Below are positions 1 through 8,330 of a stretch of DNA of 64,000 nt, one piece after another. The first letter of the stretch is position 1; each line of letters starts with the position of its first letter. Made by a program: the position numbers and the translations under genes. The notes beneath the pieces were generated by a model. The model made no database searches. It was not told the DNA's origin and saw only the letters and a program-made list of their open reading frames with translations. This stretch comes from Deltaproteobacteria bacterium. GTDB taxonomy: Bacteria > Desulfobacterota > Desulfobacteria > Desulfobacterales > GCA-2748835. Location: contig PDTL01000018.1 in NCBI GenBank assembly GCA_002748835.1, positions 1 through 64,000 of the forward strand, given 5' to 3'.

Positions 1-218
1 ATTATTAGAATTGAGTATATCATGTCGACTTCAAACTTTCAACATTATTTAATAAATTCGAATTGTTAAAATTCATAGGCTCTTAAGTTAATGACATTGA
101 GTAATATTTTGTATAATAAGTCCATTCTCTTAGGAATTTTGATTTGCTACGTACCACAAAATACTGATGTTTTGCGGTGATAGAAAACATTAATAATATC
201 TATAAATTGGAGGAAGCA

Positions 219-548
219 ATGAAAGGAAAATTTGAAATTTACAAAGACAAAGCAGGAGAATTTCGTTTCCGGTTAAAAGCGAGTAACGGACAGAACATTT
301 TCGCCAGCCAAGGCTATAAAAAGAAATCCGGCTGCATTAACGGCATTGAATCTGTCAAGAAAAATGCGCAAATTGAAAATAGATTCCAAAAAATAGAAAC
401 AAAAGCAGGTAAGTTTGCTTTTAATTTAACCGCCGCCAATCAGCAAATTATTGGGACAAGCCAACAATATAACTCTTCCTCTTCACGAGATAAGGGCATT
501 AAATCTGTAATGAAAAATGCCCCAGAAGCAGATATTTTTGAAGTTTAG
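219..548 (+). CDS. YegP-like DUF1508 family protein, two tandem repeats
   Basis: Two repeats of the K(F)EIYKDKAGEFRFRLKASNGQxIxxSQGY motif. Start taken at the internal ATG (MKGKFEIYKD); the ORF opens at 177. Confidence 0.75.
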   Translation: MKGKFEIYKDKAGEFRFRLKASNGQNIFASQGYKKKSGCINGIESVKKNAQIENRFQKIETKAGKFAFNLTAANQQIIGTSQQYNSSSSRDKGIKSVMKNAPEADIFEV

Positions 549-579
549 CTTCAAACAAATATCAGCAAAATACAACTTG

Positions 580-636
580 ATTGGCCAAAAGCGTATTCTA
601 GAAAGCAATACTGTTAATTAACGCTTTTGGCTGTAT
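580..636 (+). terminator. Inverted repeat downstream of the YegP-like gene
   Basis: gccaaaagcgt ... acgcttttggc arms with a ~25 nt loop; no strong T tract. Confidence 0.4.
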
Positions 637-738
637 TCACGACTAGCGCCTTTAATTACAAACATAGTTAACATATTGAATTGTTTGCATATAGTTGTTT
701 CTCCGGATTTATTTCACTCGCCGGAGAACTCAGCATTA

Positions 739-875
739 GTGCGCCAAGCGAAGCTTGGTGCTTCTTATAGGGTGCCCCTGTTTCAAACAGGAAGTCCTTG
801 TCGGGCAAAGCCTAACCAGCAGCCCGTACCGAGCGTTGCGCGACTTGCGGAGCTATGAGAATGGCGAACAAGAGT
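739..875 (+). mobile_element. Probable group II intron 5' fragment (truncated domain I)
   Basis: Begins GTGCGCC, matching the group II 5' consensus GUGYG, followed by structured GC-rich RNA-like sequence (caagcgaagcttgg; gcccctgtttcaaacaggaagtc; cctaaccagcagcccgtacc). No RT ORF follows; it runs into integrase-derived sequence on the opposite strand. Confidence 0.5.
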
Positions 876-1456
876 TGTGAAGAGAAACTCCGGGTGTCGA
901 TGGACCGCCCAAAACAGTCTCAGGGTCTGCAGTGTCTTGTGTGGCAGGGGAACTCATCTGTCCTTGTTTCCTTTAGCGTTCCGGATGTGGACGTGCATGC
1001 GGTTGGCGTCGATATCACCAACCGTTAACCGGAAGCCTTCACCCAACCGCAGGCCCAGGGAATAGACAGTGAAAAAGAAGACTTTATAACTCAATTATCG
1101 TGTTGTGGAAACGAGCAGGTGGAGTTGTTCCACTGAAAGGATATCTGGAATTCGTAGGGTCTTGGACGGTTTAATCAGGGGGATATCCGTCCAGGTTTTA
1201 TAAAGGACATGGGTGTAAAAGAACTTCAGGCCATAGAGGTCGAGTTTGACCGCGCTCCAGGAATGGCAATGGAGCAGGTCGTTGAAATCATCAAGGAGTT
1301 GATCCGAGGTCAGGTTATCAATTTGGCAGTTGAAATAATGACCGATCCGCCGGATGGCTCGAGCGTAGGCCTCGATGGTTTTGGGCTGCATTCCTGCCAG
1401 TTTCAAGCACTGAAATAGGTGTTGAATGCTGGATCCTTCGGGATGGTGATGTTCAT
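870..1456 (-). pseudogene. Decayed tyrosine recombinase/integrase
   Basis: Minus-strand reading EHHHPEGSSIQHLFQCLKLAGMQPKTIEAYARAIRRIGHYF...LSVEQLHLLVSTTR*LSYKVFFFTVYSLGLRLGEGFRLTVGDIDANRMHVHIRNAKGNKDR*VPLPHKTLQTLRLFWAVHRHPEFLF: phage-integrase N-terminal and catalytic domain signatures, two in-frame stops, 5' frameshift, missing C-terminus. Confidence 0.8.
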
Positions 1457-1779
1457 TGTAACCTCCGTTTTGAAATAATGGATAAACGGCAGCTGTCTTT
1501 TCGATAGACTACTATAAAACAGGAAGTTACATGGGATATTTAAAGCGGCGATGCTTTTGCCTCCGCGAAGCGGTTTGGGTCAACAAAACGCTTGAGAAGG
1601 ACCAAGCTTACTGTGCGGCCTTTTGAAAGTGCCTGGTTCATGAAAATTTGATTTTTTATTGGAGCTTTTGGGGGTTAAGGCGCCTGGCCCCTCAGCTCCT
1701 CGTTAGCTTTCGCTCACCTTGACACACCGAACAATGTGTGACACTCTGTGTAAGAAGATAAGTCCACAGGAGGTGAAAA

Positions 1780-1977
1780 ATGGCAACTAACTTGGCAATA
1801 AATGATAGTTTACTTATCGAAGCATTGGAAATCAGTGGATTAAAAACCAAAAAAGACACGGTAAATTTAGCTCTCAAAGAATTTGTCGATAGGCGAAAGC
1901 AACTCGAAATAACAACTCTTTTCGGGAAAATGGATCCAGATCCAGATTACGACTACAAACAAGGACGGATTCGTTGA
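1780..1977 (+). CDS. VapB-like antitoxin
   Basis: 65 aa; MATNLAINDSLLIEALEISGLKTKKDTVNLALKEFVDRRKQ resembles VapB-type antitoxins; overlaps the downstream PIN toxin. Confidence 0.8.
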   Translation: MATNLAINDSLLIEALEISGLKTKKDTVNLALKEFVDRRKQLEITTLFGKMDPDPDYDYKQGRIR

Positions 1978-2378
1978 AAATTTTAGTTGATACTTCAATA
2001 TGGTCTTATGCCTTTCGCTCAAGTAATAAAAAATTCCAAACTGAAATAAACCATTTAATCGCCCTGATACAAGATCAAAGAGCAATGTTAATTGGCCCGA
2101 TAAGGCAAGAAATATTATCAAGTTACAGTAATTTGCGTAAATTTTCAAAAATCAGAGAGAAGCTTTCATACTTTGAAAATACTGCCATTGAGGACTCAGA
2201 CTACGAACTTGCAGCTGAGTTCAGCAACAAATGTCGAAAAAAAGGAATTCAAGGTTCACATATAGATTTTTTAATTTGTGCAGTAGCTAATAGAGTCGAT
2301 GTTCCCATATTTACATCTGATAAGGATTTTAGCAATTACCAAACGGTTATACCTGTAAAATTATATGATTTAGGCTAA
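1974..2378 (+). CDS. VapC-like PIN-domain toxin
   Basis: MKILVDTSIWSYAFR start motif and conserved acidic residues (DFLICAVANRVDVPIFTSDKDF); TTG start overlapping the antitoxin stop. Confidence 0.85.
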   Translation: MKILVDTSIWSYAFRSSNKKFQTEINHLIALIQDQRAMLIGPIRQEILSSYSNLRKFSKIREKLSYFENTAIEDSDYELAAEFSNKCRKKGIQGSHIDFLICAVANRVDVPIFTSDKDFSNYQTVIPVKLYDLG

Positions 2379-2392
2379 CGAATAAGGTTAGA

Positions 2393-2813
2393 TTGTTCAA
2401 CTACATTATTAAGGGGAAACCGGAAACGGTACGAGCCCATCTGGTTACCGTTCCCATGTATACGGTGTGTGTCAGCGATCACCCAGGCTGAATTATTGCG
2501 GGGTGTAGCCAAAAAGCCGGAAGCAACGCAGTTATCGGTGGCGGTTAATGAATTTTTGATTCGTGTTGATATTTTACCTTGGGGATCCGAGGCGGTAACG
2601 GCATATGCCCAACTACGGACCAATTGTAAGCGTGAGGAACTTTCGGTTGGTGCTATGGATATGCTGATTGCAGCCCATGCCGTTGCCTCAGATGCGATTC
2701 TGGTGACCAACGATCAAGCGTTTTATCGTGTCTCGCATCATTTAAAGCTGGAACACTTTATAAGTGTTGGGAATATCCGATCAGCAGCCGACAAAAGGAA
2801 TCTTGACGATTGA
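2393..2813 (+). pseudogene. Truncated and frameshifted second PIN-domain (VapC-type) toxin
   Basis: LFNYIIKGKPETVRAHLVTVPMYTVC in one frame, then VSAITQAELLRGVAKKPEATQL...GAMDMLIAAHAVASDAILVTNDQAF in another; shift within ggtgtgtgtc; N-terminal catalytic Asp segment missing. Confidence 0.7.
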
Positions 2814-3706
2814 TCAAAAAAAACATAGGCACTTCTTTGAAAAAATGGGAGATAAAAAACGATCAAAACAGTGTGGGAACCATTGTCAGAAAATTTCTTG
2901 GTAAGGGTATCAGCATCTCCCACAGCAAATCCTTTTCCATGGAATCAATGGAGTCTTCGGTGGTTGAAAAGGAATCCCTTGCCAATTTTGTGTTTCTTCT
3001 TTCCGGTGAACTGGATCTGAAGCATGACAGGTGCAGTACATGGCAAAACATGCGCCAGTCAAATGCCTATCTCTTTTTCTCGGAAGACCGCAGCAACATT
3101 CGAAGAAGAATCAATGCGCAAGTCTCTACCGAGGCGTTAATCATCAAAATTTCCAGGAACATCTTCCACACCTTGATGTCAGACGTGGAAGATTCCCATG
3201 GCCTACTGGCTAGGGGCGTGCGATATTTTTCCAAAAGCATCTCTGCCCATGACATCATGCTGTGTAATTATTTAGTATCCTGTCAGTATAAGGGACAAAT
3301 CGGGCAGATGATTCACATGGGCCGTTCCCTGGAATTGGTCGCCCGCACTTTTTTGCAGGGCGTCAGGGATGTCCAGAGTGAATCTTTGATTATTCTGGAA
3401 CTTACAGGTTATATCAAAGATCATATTGATCAAAACTTCTCCCTGAAAGCACTTTCAAAAATGGCAGGGATGAGTCACACCAAACTGAATACCCTTTTTC
3501 GGGTACACACGGGTTTCAGCGTATTTGAATTTATTCGTCAGGAAAGATTGTTGCGTGCGGAAACCTATTTACAATACACAGACATGAGTATTACCCAGAT
3601 TGCATACGAGGTCGGGTTTTCTTCCTCGAGTCATTTTAGTGAATCTTTCCGAAGATACAGGGGAATTACCCCCGGACATTTCAGAAAAACCCTTTTCTGT
3701 CATTGA
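2810..3706 (+). CDS. AraC-family transcriptional regulator
   Basis: C-terminal double HTH: FSLKALSKMAGMSHTKLNTLFRVHTGFSVFEFIRQERLLRAETYLQYTDMSITQIAYEVGFSSSSHFSESFRRYRGITPGHFRK. Confidence 0.9.
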   Translation: MIKKNIGTSLKKWEIKNDQNSVGTIVRKFLGKGISISHSKSFSMESMESSVVEKESLANFVFLLSGELDLKHDRCSTWQNMRQSNAYLFFSEDRSNIRRRINAQVSTEALIIKISRNIFHTLMSDVEDSHGLLARGVRYFSKSISAHDIMLCNYLVSCQYKGQIGQMIHMGRSLELVARTFLQGVRDVQSESLIILELTGYIKDHIDQNFSLKALSKMAGMSHTKLNTLFRVHTGFSVFEFIRQERLLRAETYLQYTDMSITQIAYEVGFSSSSHFSESFRRYRGITPGHFRKTLFCH

Positions 3707-3971
3707 CGGCTGCAGCATTGTAGCCTCTCTCTATCCTTTTTGGATCCATTGCCTGATTCTAAACGATATTATTATAACAAACAGTTCGTCCATTTTTTCA
3801 TTACCATGAACGTGTCCGATGGAAGACGACAAACTACCCGTCGTTCCATGGACGTTTATGCAAATGATATTCTTTTTTCGTGAACTGATATTTTTTTCAT
3901 TTTTTCTTTTGTACTCTCCCAGATAAAATAAAAAAGGTTGTTGATCTCACCCCTTTTTTCAGGAGGATATA

Positions 3972-6050
3972 ATGAATTTATCCATATTATCTGGGCTGTT
4001 ATGTATATTTTTATTCTTTTTTCCCTTTTCAGGCCTGGCGCATGGTAAAACGATTTCCCTTGCAGCAGATTCAGCTGTAATCCTTGAACCGATTACGGTG
4101 ACGGCAAGCAAACGAAAGGAGACAGTCAACGCGTTTCCAGGCAATCTTTCCGTCATGGACGATGCGTTCATGGAAACACGGGGAACAAACGCACTTGGCA
4201 GCCTTATGCGTTTTACTCCCAATGTGTATATCAAGGATACCAGTTCCGGCGGTTCCATTGTCAGCCGTGGCATTTCCACCATTGATACTTCATTGTTCAG
4301 CCCCATGGGACTGTACGTAAATGATGCGCCCTGTCCCATTGGCTATATGTCCAATCAAGATCTTTTTGATGTGGAACGGGTGGAAGTGTTACGCGGCCCA
4401 CAGGCGACCCTGTATGGCCGCAACAGTGAATCCGGCGTGATCAATATTGTGCTCAGACAACCGGATAATGAACAGAGAAGCAGCGTTTTTCTGGAAGGAG
4501 GCAGTCATCGTACCGGCCGAACAGGTGCAAGTGCCAGTGGCCCTGTTGTTAAAGACACGCTTTTTTACGCGTTGTCTTTTCTGGGCCATATGACTGACGG
4601 CTACAATGAAAATATGCTTACCGGCAAAAACGATGTGAATGGCGAAGAGACCTTGACAGCAAGGGGAACGCTTCGCTGGACTCCAGGCAAGAATTGGGCT
4701 GTGCGTTTTCACCTGGACGCTGCCACTCGGAATCTTGGCATCAGTGCCCTTCGCTATTCCAATGGCCCCAATGCCACAGATCGCTTCAACGTTGCCAGCA
4801 ATGAAAGTGATGATGCAGACGAAAATGAACGGGGTCAGTCTGTCCGCATTAACTATCAGTGGACAGGCATGGAACTGACCGCCATCACCAGTCACCGAAC
4901 CTTTGACAGAACGCACCATCTTGATGCCGACAGAACAGCCAGGCCCATGGCTATCAGTGATCTGGATATGGAATTGGACAGCTGGGCCCAGGAGATTCGT
5001 CTTGCTTCCACAAACAAATGCCGCCTGAACTGGCTCCTCGGTTTCCATGGCCGCTACGAAACCATCGATTCCGGCTTTGACTTTACCCACATGATACCAG
5101 TGAGAACCTCTTCACGTTCAGGCAAAAGTAAAGATCTGGGATACGCGGGATTTGGCCAGGCCACCTATGAGGTAATGGATGGATTACGCCTTACCGGCGG
5201 ACTGCGCGTGGATGTTTCCCATAATTCAGGAAAGCAAACCTATCGACCGAAAACGGGTTCTGTTTCCTATGAAAAAGATGTGGACAGCACCGAGTGGCTG
5301 CCCATGGCTTCTCTTGCCTGTGATCTGACGCCCAGTACCACGGCCTATACAACGGTTTCCAGAGGATATCTGGCAGGGGGATTTAATTTTTACACGGCTA
5401 CGGATAAGGACAGTTTTGCCTATGATGCCGAACATACCATGAATTACGAAGCCGGCCTGAAAACCAATTGGCTGGACCATGCCTTGTCATTGAATACCAC
5501 GATTTTTTATACGGACATCAGCGACAAACAAGTCAGGGAAGAAATTCCTGGAGCGGGACTTGGGGTTTGGAAATTCACCAATGCCGCCAGGGCCCATACC
5601 CAGGGCCTGGAATTGGAAGCCAGATACAGACCCATGACTGGGCTGCAGATTTTGGCTGGGTTTGGATGGGCTGGCTCTGAAGTTGACACATGGAAGACCA
5701 CCGTCAGGGGAAATCCTGTGGACTACAGCGGCAACAAGCTGGTCTGGGCTCCTGAATACACCTACAATCTGGGGGTTCAATATGACCATGCCAATGGATT
5801 TTTCTTTGTTGGTGATTTCCTGGGCACTGGCAAGCAGTATTTTGATGCTGCGAATCAACTTATGGAAGACGGTTACGAAACTGTCAATCTGCGTTTGGGA
5901 TACCAGTCCGAAACAATAGTGTTTTCAATTTCTTGCAATAATCTTCTGAATGAAAGCTATACCGTCAAACAGGTCAGCATGTCCCAATTTACGTTAGTGG
6001 AGGACGGCACACCTCGCACATTCGGATTCACCTTTAACTGGAGATTTTAG
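3972..6050 (+). CDS. TonB-dependent outer membrane receptor (FyuA/siderophore-receptor type)
   Basis: Signal peptide; TonB-box-like ILEPITVTASKRKE; plug motif DVERVEVLRGPQATLYGRNSESGVINI; C-terminal ...TFGFTFNWRF. Confidence 0.9.
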   Translation: MNLSILSGLLCIFLFFFPFSGLAHGKTISLAADSAVILEPITVTASKRKETVNAFPGNLSVMDDAFMETRGTNALGSLMRFTPNVYIKDTSSGGSIVSRGISTIDTSLFSPMGLYVNDAPCPIGYMSNQDLFDVERVEVLRGPQATLYGRNSESGVINIVLRQPDNEQRSSVFLEGGSHRTGRTGASASGPVVKDTLFYALSFLGHMTDGYNENMLTGKNDVNGEETLTARGTLRWTPGKNWAVRFHLDAATRNLGISALRYSNGPNATDRFNVASNESDDADENERGQSVRINYQWTGMELTAITSHRTFDRTHHLDADRTARPMAISDLDMELDSWAQEIRLASTNKCRLNWLLGFHGRYETIDSGFDFTHMIPVRTSSRSGKSKDLGYAGFGQATYEVMDGLRLTGGLRVDVSHNSGKQTYRPKTGSVSYEKDVDSTEWLPMASLACDLTPSTTAYTTVSRGYLAGGFNFYTATDKDSFAYDAEHTMNYEAGLKTNWLDHALSLNTTIFYTDISDKQVREEIPGAGLGVWKFTNAARAHTQGLELEARYRPMTGLQILAGFGWAGSEVDTWKTTVRGNPVDYSGNKLVWAPEYTYNLGVQYDHANGFFFVGDFLGTGKQYFDAANQLMEDGYETVNLRLGYQSETIVFSISCNNLLNESYTVKQVSMSQFTLVEDGTPRTFGFTFNWRF

Positions 6051-6053
6051 GAT

Positions 6054-7103
6054 ATGATGACACTTCAACAACCAACGGCTGTCCATAGTCAGAAACCAAA
6101 CCCCGACCTTATCGCTGAATGGATGCTGGGGCCTGTACACATGGCGGTATTGAAATCTGCCCTGAAAATGAATATTGCGGATATACTGACCCGGCACAAT
6201 AACGTGCAGGCCATTGCCAATGCCATGAACATCCAGGCGGATACGGCAAACCTTGGGTATTTTCTGGATGCCATGACGGCCATGGGCCTTGTTGAAAAAA
6301 AGTATGGACGCTATACCAACACCGCTTTTTCTAAGATGTATCTGTGTACTGACAGTCCCGCCTACATGGGTGGCGTGGTGGAAACGCTTTCACGCAGGCG
6401 GCACAAAAATCTGGGCCGCATCCCTGAACTGATTCGTCATGGGACGCCAGAAGTGAAAAAAGACGATCAGCTTGACAGCACAGAGATGTGGACAGCTTCT
6501 GTGGGGCATCTGGTACATTATCAGAAAGCGGGAATTGCCAATGAAGTTGCTGGTATACTGGCATCTTTGCCGGAATTTTCTGATATGAAACAAATGCTGG
6601 ACATGGGATGCGGGCCGGGCATTATGAGTATTGCCACTGTTTCCCGTCATCCGTCCATGCGCGCGGTTCTCTGTGATCTTCCGCCGGTAATGGAGATTGC
6701 CCGGCAACAAGTGGCAGATGCCGGACTCGAAGACCGGATAACGACCATTGAAGGCGATTATAATGAAGTGGATTTTGGGAAAGATTACGATTTGATCTGG
6801 GCCAGCCAGACCCTGTATTACGTCAGGAATTTTGATGCCATGTTTTCTCGAATACACAACGTCTTGAATCCGGGCGGTGTGTTTGTCAGCGTTCACGAAG
6901 GCCTGACATGTGAGCGAACCCAGCCAGCAGACATTGTACTTTCCCGGTTTTCTCTTGCCCTGGAAGGCCAGGATGTTTCCTTTGAACAGGGGCAGATTGT
7001 TTCATACCTTACCAACGCTGGTTTTGCATCCATCGAAACCAGAGAAATGACGCTGCCTATGGCCGGTCCTGTGGAGTTTATCATTGCCCGTAAAGCAAGC
7101 TAA
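6054..7103 (+). CDS. SAM-dependent methyltransferase with winged-helix dimerisation domain
   Basis: Motif I MLDMGCGPGIMSIA; N-terminal dimerisation-like domain; follows the receptor by 3 nt. Confidence 0.85.
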   Translation: MMTLQQPTAVHSQKPNPDLIAEWMLGPVHMAVLKSALKMNIADILTRHNNVQAIANAMNIQADTANLGYFLDAMTAMGLVEKKYGRYTNTAFSKMYLCTDSPAYMGGVVETLSRRRHKNLGRIPELIRHGTPEVKKDDQLDSTEMWTASVGHLVHYQKAGIANEVAGILASLPEFSDMKQMLDMGCGPGIMSIATVSRHPSMRAVLCDLPPVMEIARQQVADAGLEDRITTIEGDYNEVDFGKDYDLIWASQTLYYVRNFDAMFSRIHNVLNPGGVFVSVHEGLTCERTQPADIVLSRFSLALEGQDVSFEQGQIVSYLTNAGFASIETREMTLPMAGPVEFIIARKAS

Positions 7104-7107
7104 ATTC

Positions 7108-7278
7108 ATGCGCATATTTTTCCTGACAGTAGTGGTATTGGTTTTCTTTCTTGCCTGTCCTGCCCTGGCGAAAAATAAAACAAAAGGGACAAAAAAGAGG
7201 CCTATGAAAGTCCCCCTTATCGTTGGAAAACCGGGCGTTAACAGGAGACTTTTTTTGATAGCGATGGCGTTCCTTTGA
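7108..7278 (+). CDS. Small putative secreted peptide
   Basis: MRIFFLTVVVLVFFLACPALAKNK looks like a signal peptide; very short and of uncertain reality. Confidence 0.3.
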   Translation: MRIFFLTVVVLVFFLACPALAKNKTKGTKKRPMKVPLIVGKPGVNRRLFLIAMAFL

Positions 7279-7311
7279 GAAAAACGACCGTTGTTATAAT
7301 AAGGAAATGAT

Positions 7312-8179
7312 GTGGGCTTGATTAAGAAAAATTTGCTGTTTGCATTACTTCATATCAGTTTTTCAAGCATTACTATTTTTTTTATGATGGGGCTGCCGAT
7401 GATAATCCAGATGCGCGGATTTGGAGCCTCCATTATCGGGTTGTTTCAATTGGTCGCCATTCCTACGGTGATAAAATTTTTATATTCCACGCCGGTTGAC
7501 CGGATAAGATTTAAAACAAATCATTATAAAAAATGGGTTTTGATAAGCTATCTTGCTTGTGTCTTGCTTCTGACGGGTATCGGTTTTTTAGATCTGTCCT
7601 TGCATTTGGGCGTCATCTTTGCCCTTATCTTTTTAAGTGCTTTTGTTTTGTCCTTAGCGGATGTTTCTGTAAATGCCCTTTCTATCAAGGTGTTTCAAGC
7701 AAACGAAAGGCCAAGTGCCGACGGAGCAAAAACGGCCTCATTGTTTGTGTCAGGGATGTTAGGCGGCGGGATTTTTTTGATTTTATTTAACCATATTTAT
7801 TACAAAAATTTTTGCCCAAAAAATGTTGCTTTTGCTTTTTACTGCGGTAAATATCCTCAGCGTGTCCATACTTTTTTGCATAGAATATTTTGAGGTTAAA
7901 AACGTTGGCGCTTTCCTTGGGGTCATCACCCTGACTTCCATCAGCGTTGCTCTGAGTTCCGGGATTTTATTTTCCATGATGATGGATTATGCAAGGGAGC
8001 CGTTACGGGCGACTGATTACGGGGTGCAATCGAGCATCTCTTCCCTGACAAGGATACTCAGTGCGGTAATTGCAGGCGTTTTAGTGGGAAGATTTGGCTA
8101 TGCAAGTATGTTTTTATTTGAGATATCCGCTATGGGTCTTGTTTTTGGCATCGTATGGATATATTATGAGGAAAAATAG
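7312..8179 (+). pseudogene. MFS transporter (RhtX/FptX or AmpG-like), interrupted by a frameshift
   Basis: ORFs 7312-7893 and 7823-8179 join at an A-run (cccaaaaaatg ~7812-7820); dropping one A gives ...YYKNFCPKMLLLLFTAVNILSVSILF.... May be a sequencing indel. Confidence 0.7.
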
Positions 8180-8330
8180 CCAAAATTTTTATACCGCCCG
8201 AATATAGCCCTCCATGACGCTGCGTAATGGCATAAATAAATCCACGTATTTATTCTCATACAGATAATGACAATACAGCAAAATGATAGATCCGGCTGTT
8301 ACCGCCATCCTCAATCGGATGCAGAAAATT

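Noticed and set aside
877-1065. + strand reading MRMANKSCEEKLRVSMDRPKQSQGLQCLVWQG that looks like the N-terminus of an intron-encoded protein
   Set aside because: The opposite strand gives a much better match to a tyrosine recombinase catalytic region (VPLPHKTLQTLRLFWAVHRHPEFLF); treated as chance antisense reading.
1660-1780. Possible integron attC-like site near the vapBC cassette (gttaagg...cgttagc) and at 2372-2392 (ggctaacgaataaggttag)
   Set aside because: Core-like GTTRRRY/RYYYAAC strings occur, but no convincing paired inner boxes and no integron integrase; too weak.
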